From positions 1 through 48,072 of the forward strand of contig JAEEYO010000051.1 in assembly GCA_016288205.1 (NCBI GenBank): DNA of 48,072 nucleotides, read 5' to 3'. Shown here in pieces: positions 8,140 through 15,287 of the stretch; the stretch's first letter is position 1, and every line of letters begins with the position of its first letter. The DNA is from Treponema sp. GTDB taxonomy: Bacteria > Spirochaetota > Spirochaetia > Treponematales > Treponemataceae. The position numbers were made by a program, and so were the translations under genes. The notes beneath the pieces were generated by a model, which worked only from the letters and a program-made list of their open reading frames with translations, had not been told where the DNA came from and made no database searches.

Positions 8140-9161
8140 TGCAAAAAAAGATCTTAAACAACGAACAAAGGCAATCAACTGACTCTCAAGATATTTTGAA
8201 GCATAAAATAAAAATTATTGTGCCAATCTGTCGTGCTTTTCATAGCATGGATGATTTTTCTGTATTGAATAGCAGATGCTTGGGTTTTCAAAATGAATAT
8301 ATAAAGGGATCGTTCATAATTCGCTATTTTAAAGAATACAAAAATGAAATTTTGAATGGATTTTTTTCTCTTCAGGATTTTATGAATCACTCTTTTTGGT
8401 ATGGGAGCACCATAAAATATCAATATTTGGAATTCTCATTTAATATAGAAAATATTGATGAAATGATATTAAAAGGAAATGAAAATTTATCTGAAAACGA
8501 AAGAAAATCGTTATTTCTTCGTGGCGCAGTTGATTTATGTGAAGATGAATATAAAATGTTTGTTTTTGCATTTTTCTTAGCGTTTCCTGTTTCTACAGGT
8601 TTTGAAAATGGCATCATTTTAGTGGATGATAAAATATATTCGCATACTGATAAATTTATAAATTCATTTGATTTTGAAGGAAAAGAAACCATAGATTTTC
8701 AGAAATGTTGGAATTATTTACATGATTCATCCAAATTTAAATTCGGGTATAGTCAGAATAATGCTTCTCGGTTTGTGAGCATTTTATCAAAAATGAATGA
8801 GATCGATGATATAATTACCCAGATATTTTATGCAACAATGGCATTGGAAGCTGTATATGCACGAGGAACTTCTGAAGGTATTGCTCGTCAAATTATTGAT
8901 AAAGTAAAAATCTTTTTAAATATAGAAATTGATGATAAAAAATTAAAACAGCTATATGATATACGCTCGCGCTATATACATGGTGACACTGATATAGAGT
9001 TGGCATTTCTGAACTTCGACGCAGTTCCTGGAAGAGAATGGGATAAGTTATATGCATTACATTTTTATGTCAGTGAAATATTGTACAAGACTGCAAAACG
9101 AATAATTGAAGAAGATATTGCAAAAATAGATTTTGATTATACCTTAAAAATAACTATGTGA
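8139..9161 (+). CDS. HEPN-domain protein (ApeA-like HEPN)
   Basis: The C-terminal third of this 340-residue protein has the layout of the ApeA-like HEPN domain. A helix containing ATMALEAVYARG is followed by IARQIIDKV and then YDIRSRYIHGD. Arg276 and His281 form the R-x4-H pair that acts as the RNase active site in HEPN ribonucleases. The first 200 residues are unassigned. HEPN proteins are frequent abortive-infection effectors. It lies between ietAS and mcrBC and overlaps the upstream small gene by one base. The RNase activity is inferred from the motif. Confidence 0.7.
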   Translation: MQKKILNNEQRQSTDSQDILKHKIKIIVPICRAFHSMDDFSVLNSRCLGFQNEYIKGSFIIRYFKEYKNEILNGFFSLQDFMNHSFWYGSTIKYQYLEFSFNIENIDEMILKGNENLSENERKSLFLRGAVDLCEDEYKMFVFAFFLAFPVSTGFENGIILVDDKIYSHTDKFINSFDFEGKETIDFQKCWNYLHDSSKFKFGYSQNNASRFVSILSKMNEIDDIITQIFYATMALEAVYARGTSEGIARQIIDKVKIFLNIEIDDKKLKQLYDIRSRYIHGDTDIELAFLNFDAVPGREWDKLYALHFYVSEILYKTAKRIIEEDIAKIDFDYTLKITM

Positions 9162-9174
9162 CATGGAGAAGTTT

Positions 9175-9525
9175 ATGAAAATAAATCATATTCTTGAGAT
9201 TCCATTAATTGAAAATCTAGAATCAAATAATGTTGTTTCAGAACTGGGAGAACTCCTTGCTAAAGAAAAAGCAAAAAATAGTTCGTATGCAATACATTAT
9301 TTTGGATTACGATATGGAAAGTTTATAACCGATAATAATATATCGATTAAATCAATTATAGCAAAAGCGCTTGAATATGACCCAAGTTTTGGAAGTACAC
9401 ACTATGATGTTGAGTTAAGCAAGGGAGTTGGAGTATATAAACTTGCCAAAACAGATGGTTATGAAAAAGAATTTACAGACAAAGGTAATATTCCTCAGCA
9501 AGGAAAACAATCAGAGCAAAAATAA
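9175..9525 (+). CDS. N-terminal part of split McrB-like protein
   Basis: This frame encodes 116 residues before TAA at 9523-9525. It is in the same frame as the AAA+ domain that begins right behind the stop, and that domain has no usable start of its own that would keep its Walker A motif. The simplest reading is one mcrB-type gene with an in-frame stop in the linker. The N-terminal domain is not recognised; in McrB proteins this part usually binds modified DNA. ATG 9175 is preferred over 9163 because GGAG at 9166-9169 is then correctly placed. Confidence 0.65.
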   Translation: MKINHILEIPLIENLESNNVVSELGELLAKEKAKNSSYAIHYFGLRYGKFITDNNISIKSIIAKALEYDPSFGSTHYDVELSKGVGVYKLAKTDGYEKEFTDKGNIPQQGKQSEQK

Positions 9526-10554
9526 TCGTTAGATTTTGCCTCCTTAGCTCCTCTCATCCTTTACGGCCCACCAGGAACCGGTAAAACTTTCAAGATGCAG
9601 CATGAGTATATCGACATGTTTGAAAAAGAAGATTGTTTTGTAACAACCTTCCACCAGTCATTCAGTTATGAGGAATTTGTTGAAGGTCTTAAACCTGTTC
9701 TTGCTGAAAAAACTGCTGGCGACAAATCTTCCGATGTAAAATATAAAATTGAAAAAGGCATTTTCTACAAGGCTTGCGAGCGGGCGGCTAAAATTGCAGG
9801 ATATGAGCCTACGGAAAATGAAACCTCCCTCCAAAAATGTATCGCGGATGTAGACCGCTCAACAAAAATGCAGGAAGCAATCAAGGAAAACAAAATCGTT
9901 CTCCTCTGCATTGACGAAATAAACCGTGCTAATGTGTCAGCGGTGTTCGGGGATTTGATTTCTTTGATTGAGCCGAGCAAGCGGATTGGCAAAGCAAATG
10001 AAATGGTTGTGAAGCTTCCATATTCACAAAAAGATTTTGCTGTTCCTGCAAATCTTATGATTGTAGGAACAATGAATACAGCTGACCGTTCCATCCAGCT
10101 TTTAGATTCGGCTTTGCGCCGTCGTTTCCGTTTTGAAGAACTTTTGCCGGATTATGCCAAAATTGAAAATGCAACAGCAAAGTTAATCCTTCAAAAAATC
10201 AATGCTCGCATTCGTTGTCTGCTCGATAAAGATCATCAGATTGGCCATTCGTATTTTATCGATGCAAAAACAGATTTGGATATTTTCAATGCTCTTAAAG
10301 ATTGTGTCATTCCTTTGCTTGAAGAATATTTTTATAACGACGCACAGAAAATCCGTCAGATTTTTAATGATAGCAAAGAGTATGAGAATAATTTCTATAT
10401 TGAGGATGAAGAAGCCAAAAATGCTTCAAACAGTGTTTTGAACGATTATGACGATGAAAAGCCTTTCTATCAGCTCAATCCAAAACTTTCTGGTGTAGAA
10501 GACGAAAAATCTGCAACAGATTTCATCAGACATATTGCTTCTATACCGGAATAA
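9526..10554 (+). CDS. mcrB: McrB-like AAA+ GTPase domain, start lost (in-frame stop upstream)
   Basis: The domain carries the McrB signature set: Walker A YGPPGTGKT (9562-9588), Walker B VLLCIDEINRANVSAVFGDL and the nucleotide-specificity motif MNTADRSI, followed by the arginines of LRRRFRFEEL. McrB is the GTP-driven motor of the McrBC restriction system, which cuts DNA containing modified cytosine. No ATG, GTG or TTG occurs in frame between the stop at 9523-9525 and ATG 9595, and starting at 9595 would delete Walker A. Unless the stop is read through, is a sequencing error, or a rare start is used, the motor is inactive. mcrC follows 5 nt downstream. Confidence 0.75.
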   Translation, partial: SLDFASLAPLILYGPPGTGKTFKMQHEYIDMFEKEDCFVTTFHQSFSYEEFVEGLKPVLAEKTAGDKSSDVKYKIEKGIFYKACERAAKIAGYEPTENETSLQKCIADVDRSTKMQEAIKENKIVLLCIDEINRANVSAVFGDLISLIEPSKRIGKANEMVVKLPYSQKDFAVPANLMIVGTMNTADRSIQLLDSALRRRFRFEELLPDYAKIENATAKLILQKINARIRCLLDKDHQIGHSYFIDAKTDLDIFNALKDCVIPLLEEYFYNDAQKIRQIFNDSKEYENNFYIEDEEAKNASNSVLNDYDDEKPFYQLNPKLSGVEDEKSATDFIRHIASIPE

Positions 10555-10559
10555 TTTTT

Positions 10560-12452
10560 ATGGCAAAAAAGAAGCCTGTCGTCATTCATGAATTTGGAAT
10601 CATCAGTAATGAAAAAAAGCCTACTGTAAATTTAGGTGAGGAAGCCCAGCTTCCTGAAAAAACTTTTGAAAATCTGTGGAATTTCATACTTGAAAACAAG
10701 GGTGGGGATGACGCAGACGAAGTAATGTCTGTTCATGTAAAGGGCGGTCGTCCATACATCAAGACTGGCCGCTATGTCGGAACTGTACAGACAAAAGATG
10801 GTCAAGTTATTGAGATTCTTCCAAAAATCTACAAAAGCGGGGACAGGGCGGAAGAAGATATTGCACTTTGTCGACGTGTCTTTTTACGGATGCTTTCTTG
10901 TTTTCAGCAATCGCAGACAAAAACTTTTCAGGACGCATCGCTTTCCACAAAAGAAAATTTTCCTATTTTAGAAGTATATATCAGCCGTTATCTGTCGGAA
11001 GTGGAACGGCTTTTGATGGACGGATTGAAGAAGAATTATTTTCAGGTTGAAGAAAATCAGAAATTCCTGAAAGGCAAGCTATTAATCAGCAGACAGATTT
11101 CAAGGAATTGCGCAGATAAAACTCGCTTTGCTGTCCGCTATTCAAAATATATAGAGAATATTCCTCAGAACAGAATAATTGTTTCAACATTATATAAGCT
11201 TTCAAAAACATCACAAAGTGCTGTAAATGTGAACAGATGTTATTCTCTTCTTGCTGCTTTTTCAGATATTCCTCCAAGTACAAATGTTGAAGCGGATTTG
11301 CTTTTTTCGCTTCGTTCAAACAGACTCTTTTCAAATTACGAAAACCTTCTGCATTGGAGCAGTCAGTTTCTTTTGAACAAGGGCTTTACCACATTCAGCG
11401 GAAATCATGTAAACCAGTCGCTTTTGTTCAGTGCGGAAAAACTGTTTGAAAGCTTTATTGCGCATCTGTTCAAAAAATATGCAAATCAATATGTAGTTTC
11501 AAGCCAGCATTCAAAATATTTTCTTGTTGATAAATATGGTGATACATCGCATGGCAAATTTCGTCTGCGCCCTGATATTGTGATTGAATCAAAAAACATG
11601 GGCAATTTTGCTGATTATGAAATAATTATTCTTGATACAAAATGGAAAAATCTTGATTCAAGTGCGCCGGACAAGAATTATCTCATCGACATAAAAGATA
11701 TGTATCAGCTTTATGCTTATGGCCAGAAGTATCATCTTGGCGACAGCTATTTCCTTGATATTATTCCAAAGCTTGTTTTGATTTATCCGTATACTGAAAA
11801 ATTCCAAACAGAATTGAAACCATTTGTGTATGAAGAAATAAAAGCAAAGTATGGCTTGAAGCTTGTTGTTTATCCTTTTAATTTAGCCGATGAAGGCAAG
11901 CACGGCGAAGGCTATAAACGTCAGATTGGCGAAATAATGAGGCTTGCTTCAAATCCAGAAAAGGCTCCTTTGCCAGATAAGAAAAAAGGAATTCAGGTCT
12001 TTGAAAACGAATCTGAAATCTTGAACGAAGATTATAAAATCAATTCTGATGACAAGTATATGCTTATCGGGTATTATCGCACAGAAGCACATCTGAATTG
12101 GATTTTGCAGAATAAGCTTTATAATGTTCGTCTTGGTGAGCGTCACGGTGCTCTTAAAGGTATTGATTTGCAGATTATTCCTTCACGTCTTGTTTTGTAC
12201 ACAAACGGAAAAAATGAAGAACCGGCCGGAATCCATGTATTTACGGTAAACCAGTCAGAAGTTCTTGTTGCTGACAAGCAGAAAATGGAATCGCTTGGTT
12301 ATCCTGCTGGAAATTCTGGCATTGGCGATGCATATAAATTATTCTCGCTTGGAATGGAAATAAAAGACCATAAGAAGTTGGATATACGCAAGCTCAAGCA
12401 GCAAAGCGGTCGCAGCGAAAAAAGCTACAAACCGCTTTTTGTGAAGTATTAA
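10560..12452 (+). CDS. mcrC: McrC-like restriction endonuclease subunit with C-terminal extension
   Basis: The first about 460 residues match McrC: an N-terminal beta-rich region (VGTVQTKDGQVIEILPKIY), a helical middle and a PD-(D/E)XK nuclease core with Asp339 (RPDIVIES), Asp359 and Lys361 (LDTKWK). McrC supplies the nuclease for the McrB motor. At 630 residues it is clearly longer than common McrC proteins. The extra C-terminal part (from about residue 485, containing YMLIGYYRTEAHLNW and LGERHGALKG) is not recognised. No membrane segments are seen. The gene ends the island and is followed by a strong terminator. Confidence 0.82.
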   Translation: MAKKKPVVIHEFGIISNEKKPTVNLGEEAQLPEKTFENLWNFILENKGGDDADEVMSVHVKGGRPYIKTGRYVGTVQTKDGQVIEILPKIYKSGDRAEEDIALCRRVFLRMLSCFQQSQTKTFQDASLSTKENFPILEVYISRYLSEVERLLMDGLKKNYFQVEENQKFLKGKLLISRQISRNCADKTRFAVRYSKYIENIPQNRIIVSTLYKLSKTSQSAVNVNRCYSLLAAFSDIPPSTNVEADLLFSLRSNRLFSNYENLLHWSSQFLLNKGFTTFSGNHVNQSLLFSAEKLFESFIAHLFKKYANQYVVSSQHSKYFLVDKYGDTSHGKFRLRPDIVIESKNMGNFADYEIIILDTKWKNLDSSAPDKNYLIDIKDMYQLYAYGQKYHLGDSYFLDIIPKLVLIYPYTEKFQTELKPFVYEEIKAKYGLKLVVYPFNLADEGKHGEGYKRQIGEIMRLASNPEKAPLPDKKKGIQVFENESEILNEDYKINSDDKYMLIGYYRTEAHLNWILQNKLYNVRLGERHGALKGIDLQIIPSRLVLYTNGKNEEPAGIHVFTVNQSEVLVADKQKMESLGYPAGNSGIGDAYKLFSLGMEIKDHKKLDIRKLKQQSGRSEKSYKPLFVKY

Positions 12453-12497
12453 GGGAGGAACTAGCAATTATTATATAAATCAAGCAGACAAATGTTA

Positions 12498-12534
12498 AAT
12501 TGTCGCATCACTGATGCGACAATTCAATTTTTTT
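12498..12534 (+). terminator. Rho-independent terminator of the defence operon
   Basis: A perfect 12-bp stem (12498-12509 with 12513-12524) closes a three-base loop and is followed by CAATTTTTTT. It lies 45 bp after the mcrC stop. Confidence 0.88.
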
Positions 12535-12650
12535 ACATGGAGCGTTGTATTTGAAATCCGCATATTTCCGTGAATGCTGACATTATTCTCTTGCTGAACG
12601 CAAACTCCCAAAGTTATTGATGTATAGGGAATTATCCCAAGGATTCTAAC

Positions 12651-13109
12651 ATGAAAACCATAAACGTAGTCGCAGCCATAATCATCAGACGCAAGATACT
12701 GAATCCAGTTCAGCATGACGGACAAACTGACAGCTGCCATTCTGAACTGGATTCAGAATATGTAAACCAAGTCTTCGCCACCCAGCGCGGATATGGCGAC
12801 TGGAAGGGCTGGTGGGAATTTCCCGGTGGAAAAATTGAAGCTGGCGAAAGCCCAGAAGCTGCCCTTGAGCGCGAAATCCGAGAGGAGCTTGCCACACAAG
12901 TTAAAGTGGGCGATTGCATCGGCACGATTGAATACGATTATCCGACATTTCATCTTTCAATGAAGTGCTTTGCATGCCAAGTGGTTAGCGGAAAACTGGA
13001 ACTTCTTGAGCATGAGAACGCGGCTTGGCTTACAAAAGAAACGTTTAGAAGTGTAAAGTGGCTTCCCGCCGACCAAATCCTATTGGACAAAGTGGCCCCA
13101 TTGTTGTAG
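12651..13109 (+). CDS. MutT-like Nudix hydrolase with in-frame palindromic insertion
   Basis: This 152-residue protein is a close paralogue of the Nudix protein at 2352-2756, with the Nudix box at residues 60-82. It is longer because residues about 14-39 are replaced by a stretch encoded by a palindromic repeat (see 12699-12756). The insertion lies in the loop between the first strand and the VFATQRGYGDWKGW block, so the catalytic box is untouched and the enzyme may still work. Family role: hydrolysis of oxidised nucleoside triphosphates. An AAGGA sequence 8 nt before the ATG supports the start. Confidence 0.85.
   Translation: MKTINVVAAIIIRRKILNPVQHDGQTDSCHSELDSEYVNQVFATQRGYGDWKGWWEFPGGKIEAGESPEAALEREIREELATQVKVGDCIGTIEYDYPTFHLSMKCFACQVVSGKLELLEHENAAWLTKETFRSVKWLPADQILLDKVAPLL
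12699..12756. repeat. Palindromic repeat element inserted in frame in a Nudix gene
   Basis: Two perfect 15-bp arms (12699-12713 and 12742-12756) are inverted copies of each other and continue as an imperfect stem inwards. The element is absent from the paralogue at 2352-2756. Its translated product contains CHSELDSE, a sequence that recurs in translated small repeats of several bacterial genomes. Confidence 0.8.
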
Positions 13110-13132
13110 ACTCAAGGGCAGGGGGCGCAATC

Positions 13133-13321
13133 ATGGCAAACGGAATTGAGGATTTACACGAAAAAAACAAGGATAAGACTGAGCTGAAACAGGATTCCCG
13201 CTATGACTCATGGCGTACTTTTCAGGGGCGGGAGGATGCGGAGATGCTGCAGGAAAAATCGGCGGGATGGTCAGGCAAAAAGGCAAGCCGCGGTGAATAC
13301 GACTCCTGGGATGAAGACTGA
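13133..13321 (+). CDS. Small acidic/hydrophilic hypothetical protein
   Basis: The 62-residue protein is rich in Asp, Glu, Lys, Gly and Ser and has two YDSW repeats (RYDSWRT and EYDSWDED). There is no signal or membrane segment. AGGGGG before the ATG at 13133 supports this start; the longer frame from 13058 would overlap the Nudix gene. It follows that gene by 23 bp and may be co-transcribed. Function unknown. Confidence 0.6.
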   Translation: MANGIEDLHEKNKDKTELKQDSRYDSWRTFQGREDAEMLQEKSAGWSGKKASRGEYDSWDED

Positions 13322-13367
13322 CCGCAATACCTTTTGGAAACGACACACCCCGTAGCTTGTGCGGGAA

Positions 13368-14612
13368 CTACTCGAACCTGTGGTCGGTGATTCGCTTGGT
13401 CTTTTTCTCGCTCCTCGGAAGCTCTCCCTCGCCCACGACTTTTACGATGGGGGTAAGGTTCGCCTTTTCCTTGAAGTGATAGGCAAGTCCTATGGCGACC
13501 TCGCTTCTGTCCACTCCGCCCTCAACCTCAACGATCAGGGTCATCTGGTCGCGTCCGTCAATGTGGTCAATCTCTGCGCGGTATTCGCTTGATACGCCGG
13601 GGATGTCCTTGATGATGTTCTCGATCGTGCTCGGGAAGATTATGCATCCCTTGATTTTCACCATGTCGTCGCTGCGTCCCATGATCGCCGAGATGCGCGG
13701 ATATTTTTTGCCGCAGTGCGGGCACTCTCCGGGGATGAACCTCGCAAGGTCGTGCGTGCGGAAACGGATCAAAGGCGCTCCCTCTTTTACGAGCGTGGTC
13801 AGGCAGATTTCTCCCATCTCTCCGTCGGGAACAGGATTTCCGGTCTCAGGGTCAAGAATCTCGCAGTAGACAAAATCATCCCAGATGTGCATTCCTTCGA
13901 CTCCGGCCTTGCAGTTGATTCCGATTCCGGGACCGTAACATTCCGTGAGCCCGTAGATGTCGTAGAGCTCAATGCCGAGAGTATCATGGATTCTCTGTCT
14001 CATTGAGTCGCTCCATCTCTCGCTTCCGATGATTCCCTTTTTCAGGTGAATCTGGTCCTTGATTCCACGCTTCTGTATCTCTTCGCCGAGGAGCAGCGCA
14101 TAGGATGAGGTCGCGGCAAGCACCGTGGACTTCAAGTCAATCATCATGCGGATCTGCTTTTCCGTGTTTCCGGGACCCATCGGAATGGACATGGCACCAA
14201 GTTTTTCTGCTCCAAGCTGAAATCCGATTCCGGCGGTCCAAAGTCCGTAGCCCGGAGTGATGTGGATTCTGTCCATCTTCGTCATGCCGGCCATCTCATA
14301 GCAGCGTGCGAACATTGTGGACCAGTCATCAACGTCCTTCTGTGTGTACGGAATGATTACCGGAGAGCCTGTGGTTCCAGATGACGAGTGTATGCGGACA
14401 ATCTCGCTTTCGTCCACCGCCATGAGTCCGAGCGGATATGCCTCCCTGAGCTCCTGCTTCGAGCTGAAAGGAAGTTTCTCAAAGTCGCTCTGTGTTTTGA
14501 TTGCGTCAATGTCTATGCCCTGGAGTTTTTTTCCATAAAATGATTCGGGCAGTTTTTGCAGCCGTCTGAGCTGCCTCTTGATTTGCTCCAGTTGTGTTTC
14601 CGTCATCTGCAT
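13368..14612 (-). CDS. paaK: Phenylacetate-CoA ligase
   Basis: This is an adenylate-forming enzyme that makes aryl-acetyl-CoA (phenylacetyl-CoA or indoleacetyl-CoA) from acid, ATP and CoA. The P-loop SSSGTTGSP and the family blocks YGLWTAGIGFQLGAEKLG, DIYGLTECYGPG and HDLARFIPG are present, followed by a C-terminal PaaK_C-like domain. Length is 414 residues from the ATG at 14612, which has AAGGAG 9 nt upstream; an upstream ATG at 14693 gives an N-terminus with no family match. It is the last gene after iorA and iorB. In anaerobes this trio links aromatic 2-oxo acids to aryl-acetyl-CoA or, in reverse, recovers ATP from aryl-acetyl-CoA. Confidence 0.9.
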   Translation of the reverse strand: MQMTETQLEQIKRQLRRLQKLPESFYGKKLQGIDIDAIKTQSDFEKLPFSSKQELREAYPLGLMAVDESEIVRIHSSSGTTGSPVIIPYTQKDVDDWSTMFARCYEMAGMTKMDRIHITPGYGLWTAGIGFQLGAEKLGAMSIPMGPGNTEKQIRMMIDLKSTVLAATSSYALLLGEEIQKRGIKDQIHLKKGIIGSERWSDSMRQRIHDTLGIELYDIYGLTECYGPGIGINCKAGVEGMHIWDDFVYCEILDPETGNPVPDGEMGEICLTTLVKEGAPLIRFRTHDLARFIPGECPHCGKKYPRISAIMGRSDDMVKIKGCIIFPSTIENIIKDIPGVSSEYRAEIDHIDGRDQMTLIVEVEGGVDRSEVAIGLAYHFKEKANLTPIVKVVGEGELPRSEKKTKRITDHRFE

Positions 14613-14702
14613 GATTGCGGCTCCTTGATGTGTGATTCTGTTACTATTTATAATAACATGGTTTTTTGGATTGTGCAAGGGGAATTCGCGCAATAATTAA
14701 TT

Positions 14703-15287
14703 TCAGCCCTTTACCCCCGCCCCCATGTCCAGAGCGCGCACGTTGAGCTCCACGAACTGTGGCTTGACCAGAACGCTCAGGGCAGATTTCAAGTCGTCAA
14801 GGCTCACTCCGAGCACACCCGATGCCGCCGCCGCCCCGAGAAGCAATGTGTTCGTCGCTTTAGAGGAGCCCAGAGCCGCAGAGAGGGAATCTGTGTCCAG
14901 GACCATGACCCTGCTCGATTTTTTTCTCAGGGTCTCAATCATCACGGAGGAGTCAAAACTCTGTCCACTTAAAGATGCCGTTACCGGTGGAATTACTTTG
15001 TCGCTCACTACAATCACTCCGTCTTTTTTCAGGTACGGAAGATTTCTTACAGCCTCGCATGGCTCAAACGCAATCAGTATGTCCGCAGCGGAAAGGGGAA
15101 TCAGTGGTGAGTGCAGACCGCTTCCGATCCTCACGTGGCTTACGACCGAACCTCCGCGCTGTGCCATTCCGATTGTCTCCGCCGAGCGCACATCCATGTT
15201 CAGGGAAAGTGCCGCCTGACAAATCAGCTTGGAAGCAAGAACCGTACCCTGACCGCCGATTCCGCAAATTAAAATTGAAGTGCTCAT
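14703..15287 (-). CDS. iorB: Indolepyruvate:ferredoxin oxidoreductase, beta (gamma-domain) subunit
   Basis: The protein begins ILICGIGGQGTVLASKL, the standard start of the gamma domain of 2-oxoacid:ferredoxin oxidoreductases. It also has the family block ETIGMAQRGGSVVSHVRIG. It is the small subunit that works with IorA in the CoA- and ferredoxin-dependent oxidation of aryl pyruvates. Length is 194 residues from ATG 15287, preceded by a full AAGGAGG; a longer frame to 15356 runs into iorA and has no family match. Its start overlaps the iorA stop by 4 bp (ATGA). Confidence 0.92.
   Translation of the reverse strand: MSTSILICGIGGQGTVLASKLICQAALSLNMDVRSAETIGMAQRGGSVVSHVRIGSGLHSPLIPLSAADILIAFEPCEAVRNLPYLKKDGVIVVSDKVIPPVTASLSGQSFDSSVMIETLRKKSSRVMVLDTDSLSAALGSSKATNTLLLGAAAASGVLGVSLDDLKSALSVLVKPQFVELNVRALDMGAGVKG

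Noticed and set aside
12651..13109. Insertion in the Nudix gene as inactivating
   Set aside because: The frame stays open and the Nudix box is complete, so the gene is kept as a CDS.
13058..13132. Upstream extension of the small 13133 gene
   Set aside because: It would overlap the Nudix gene by 52 bp, while ATG 13133 has its own ribosome binding site.
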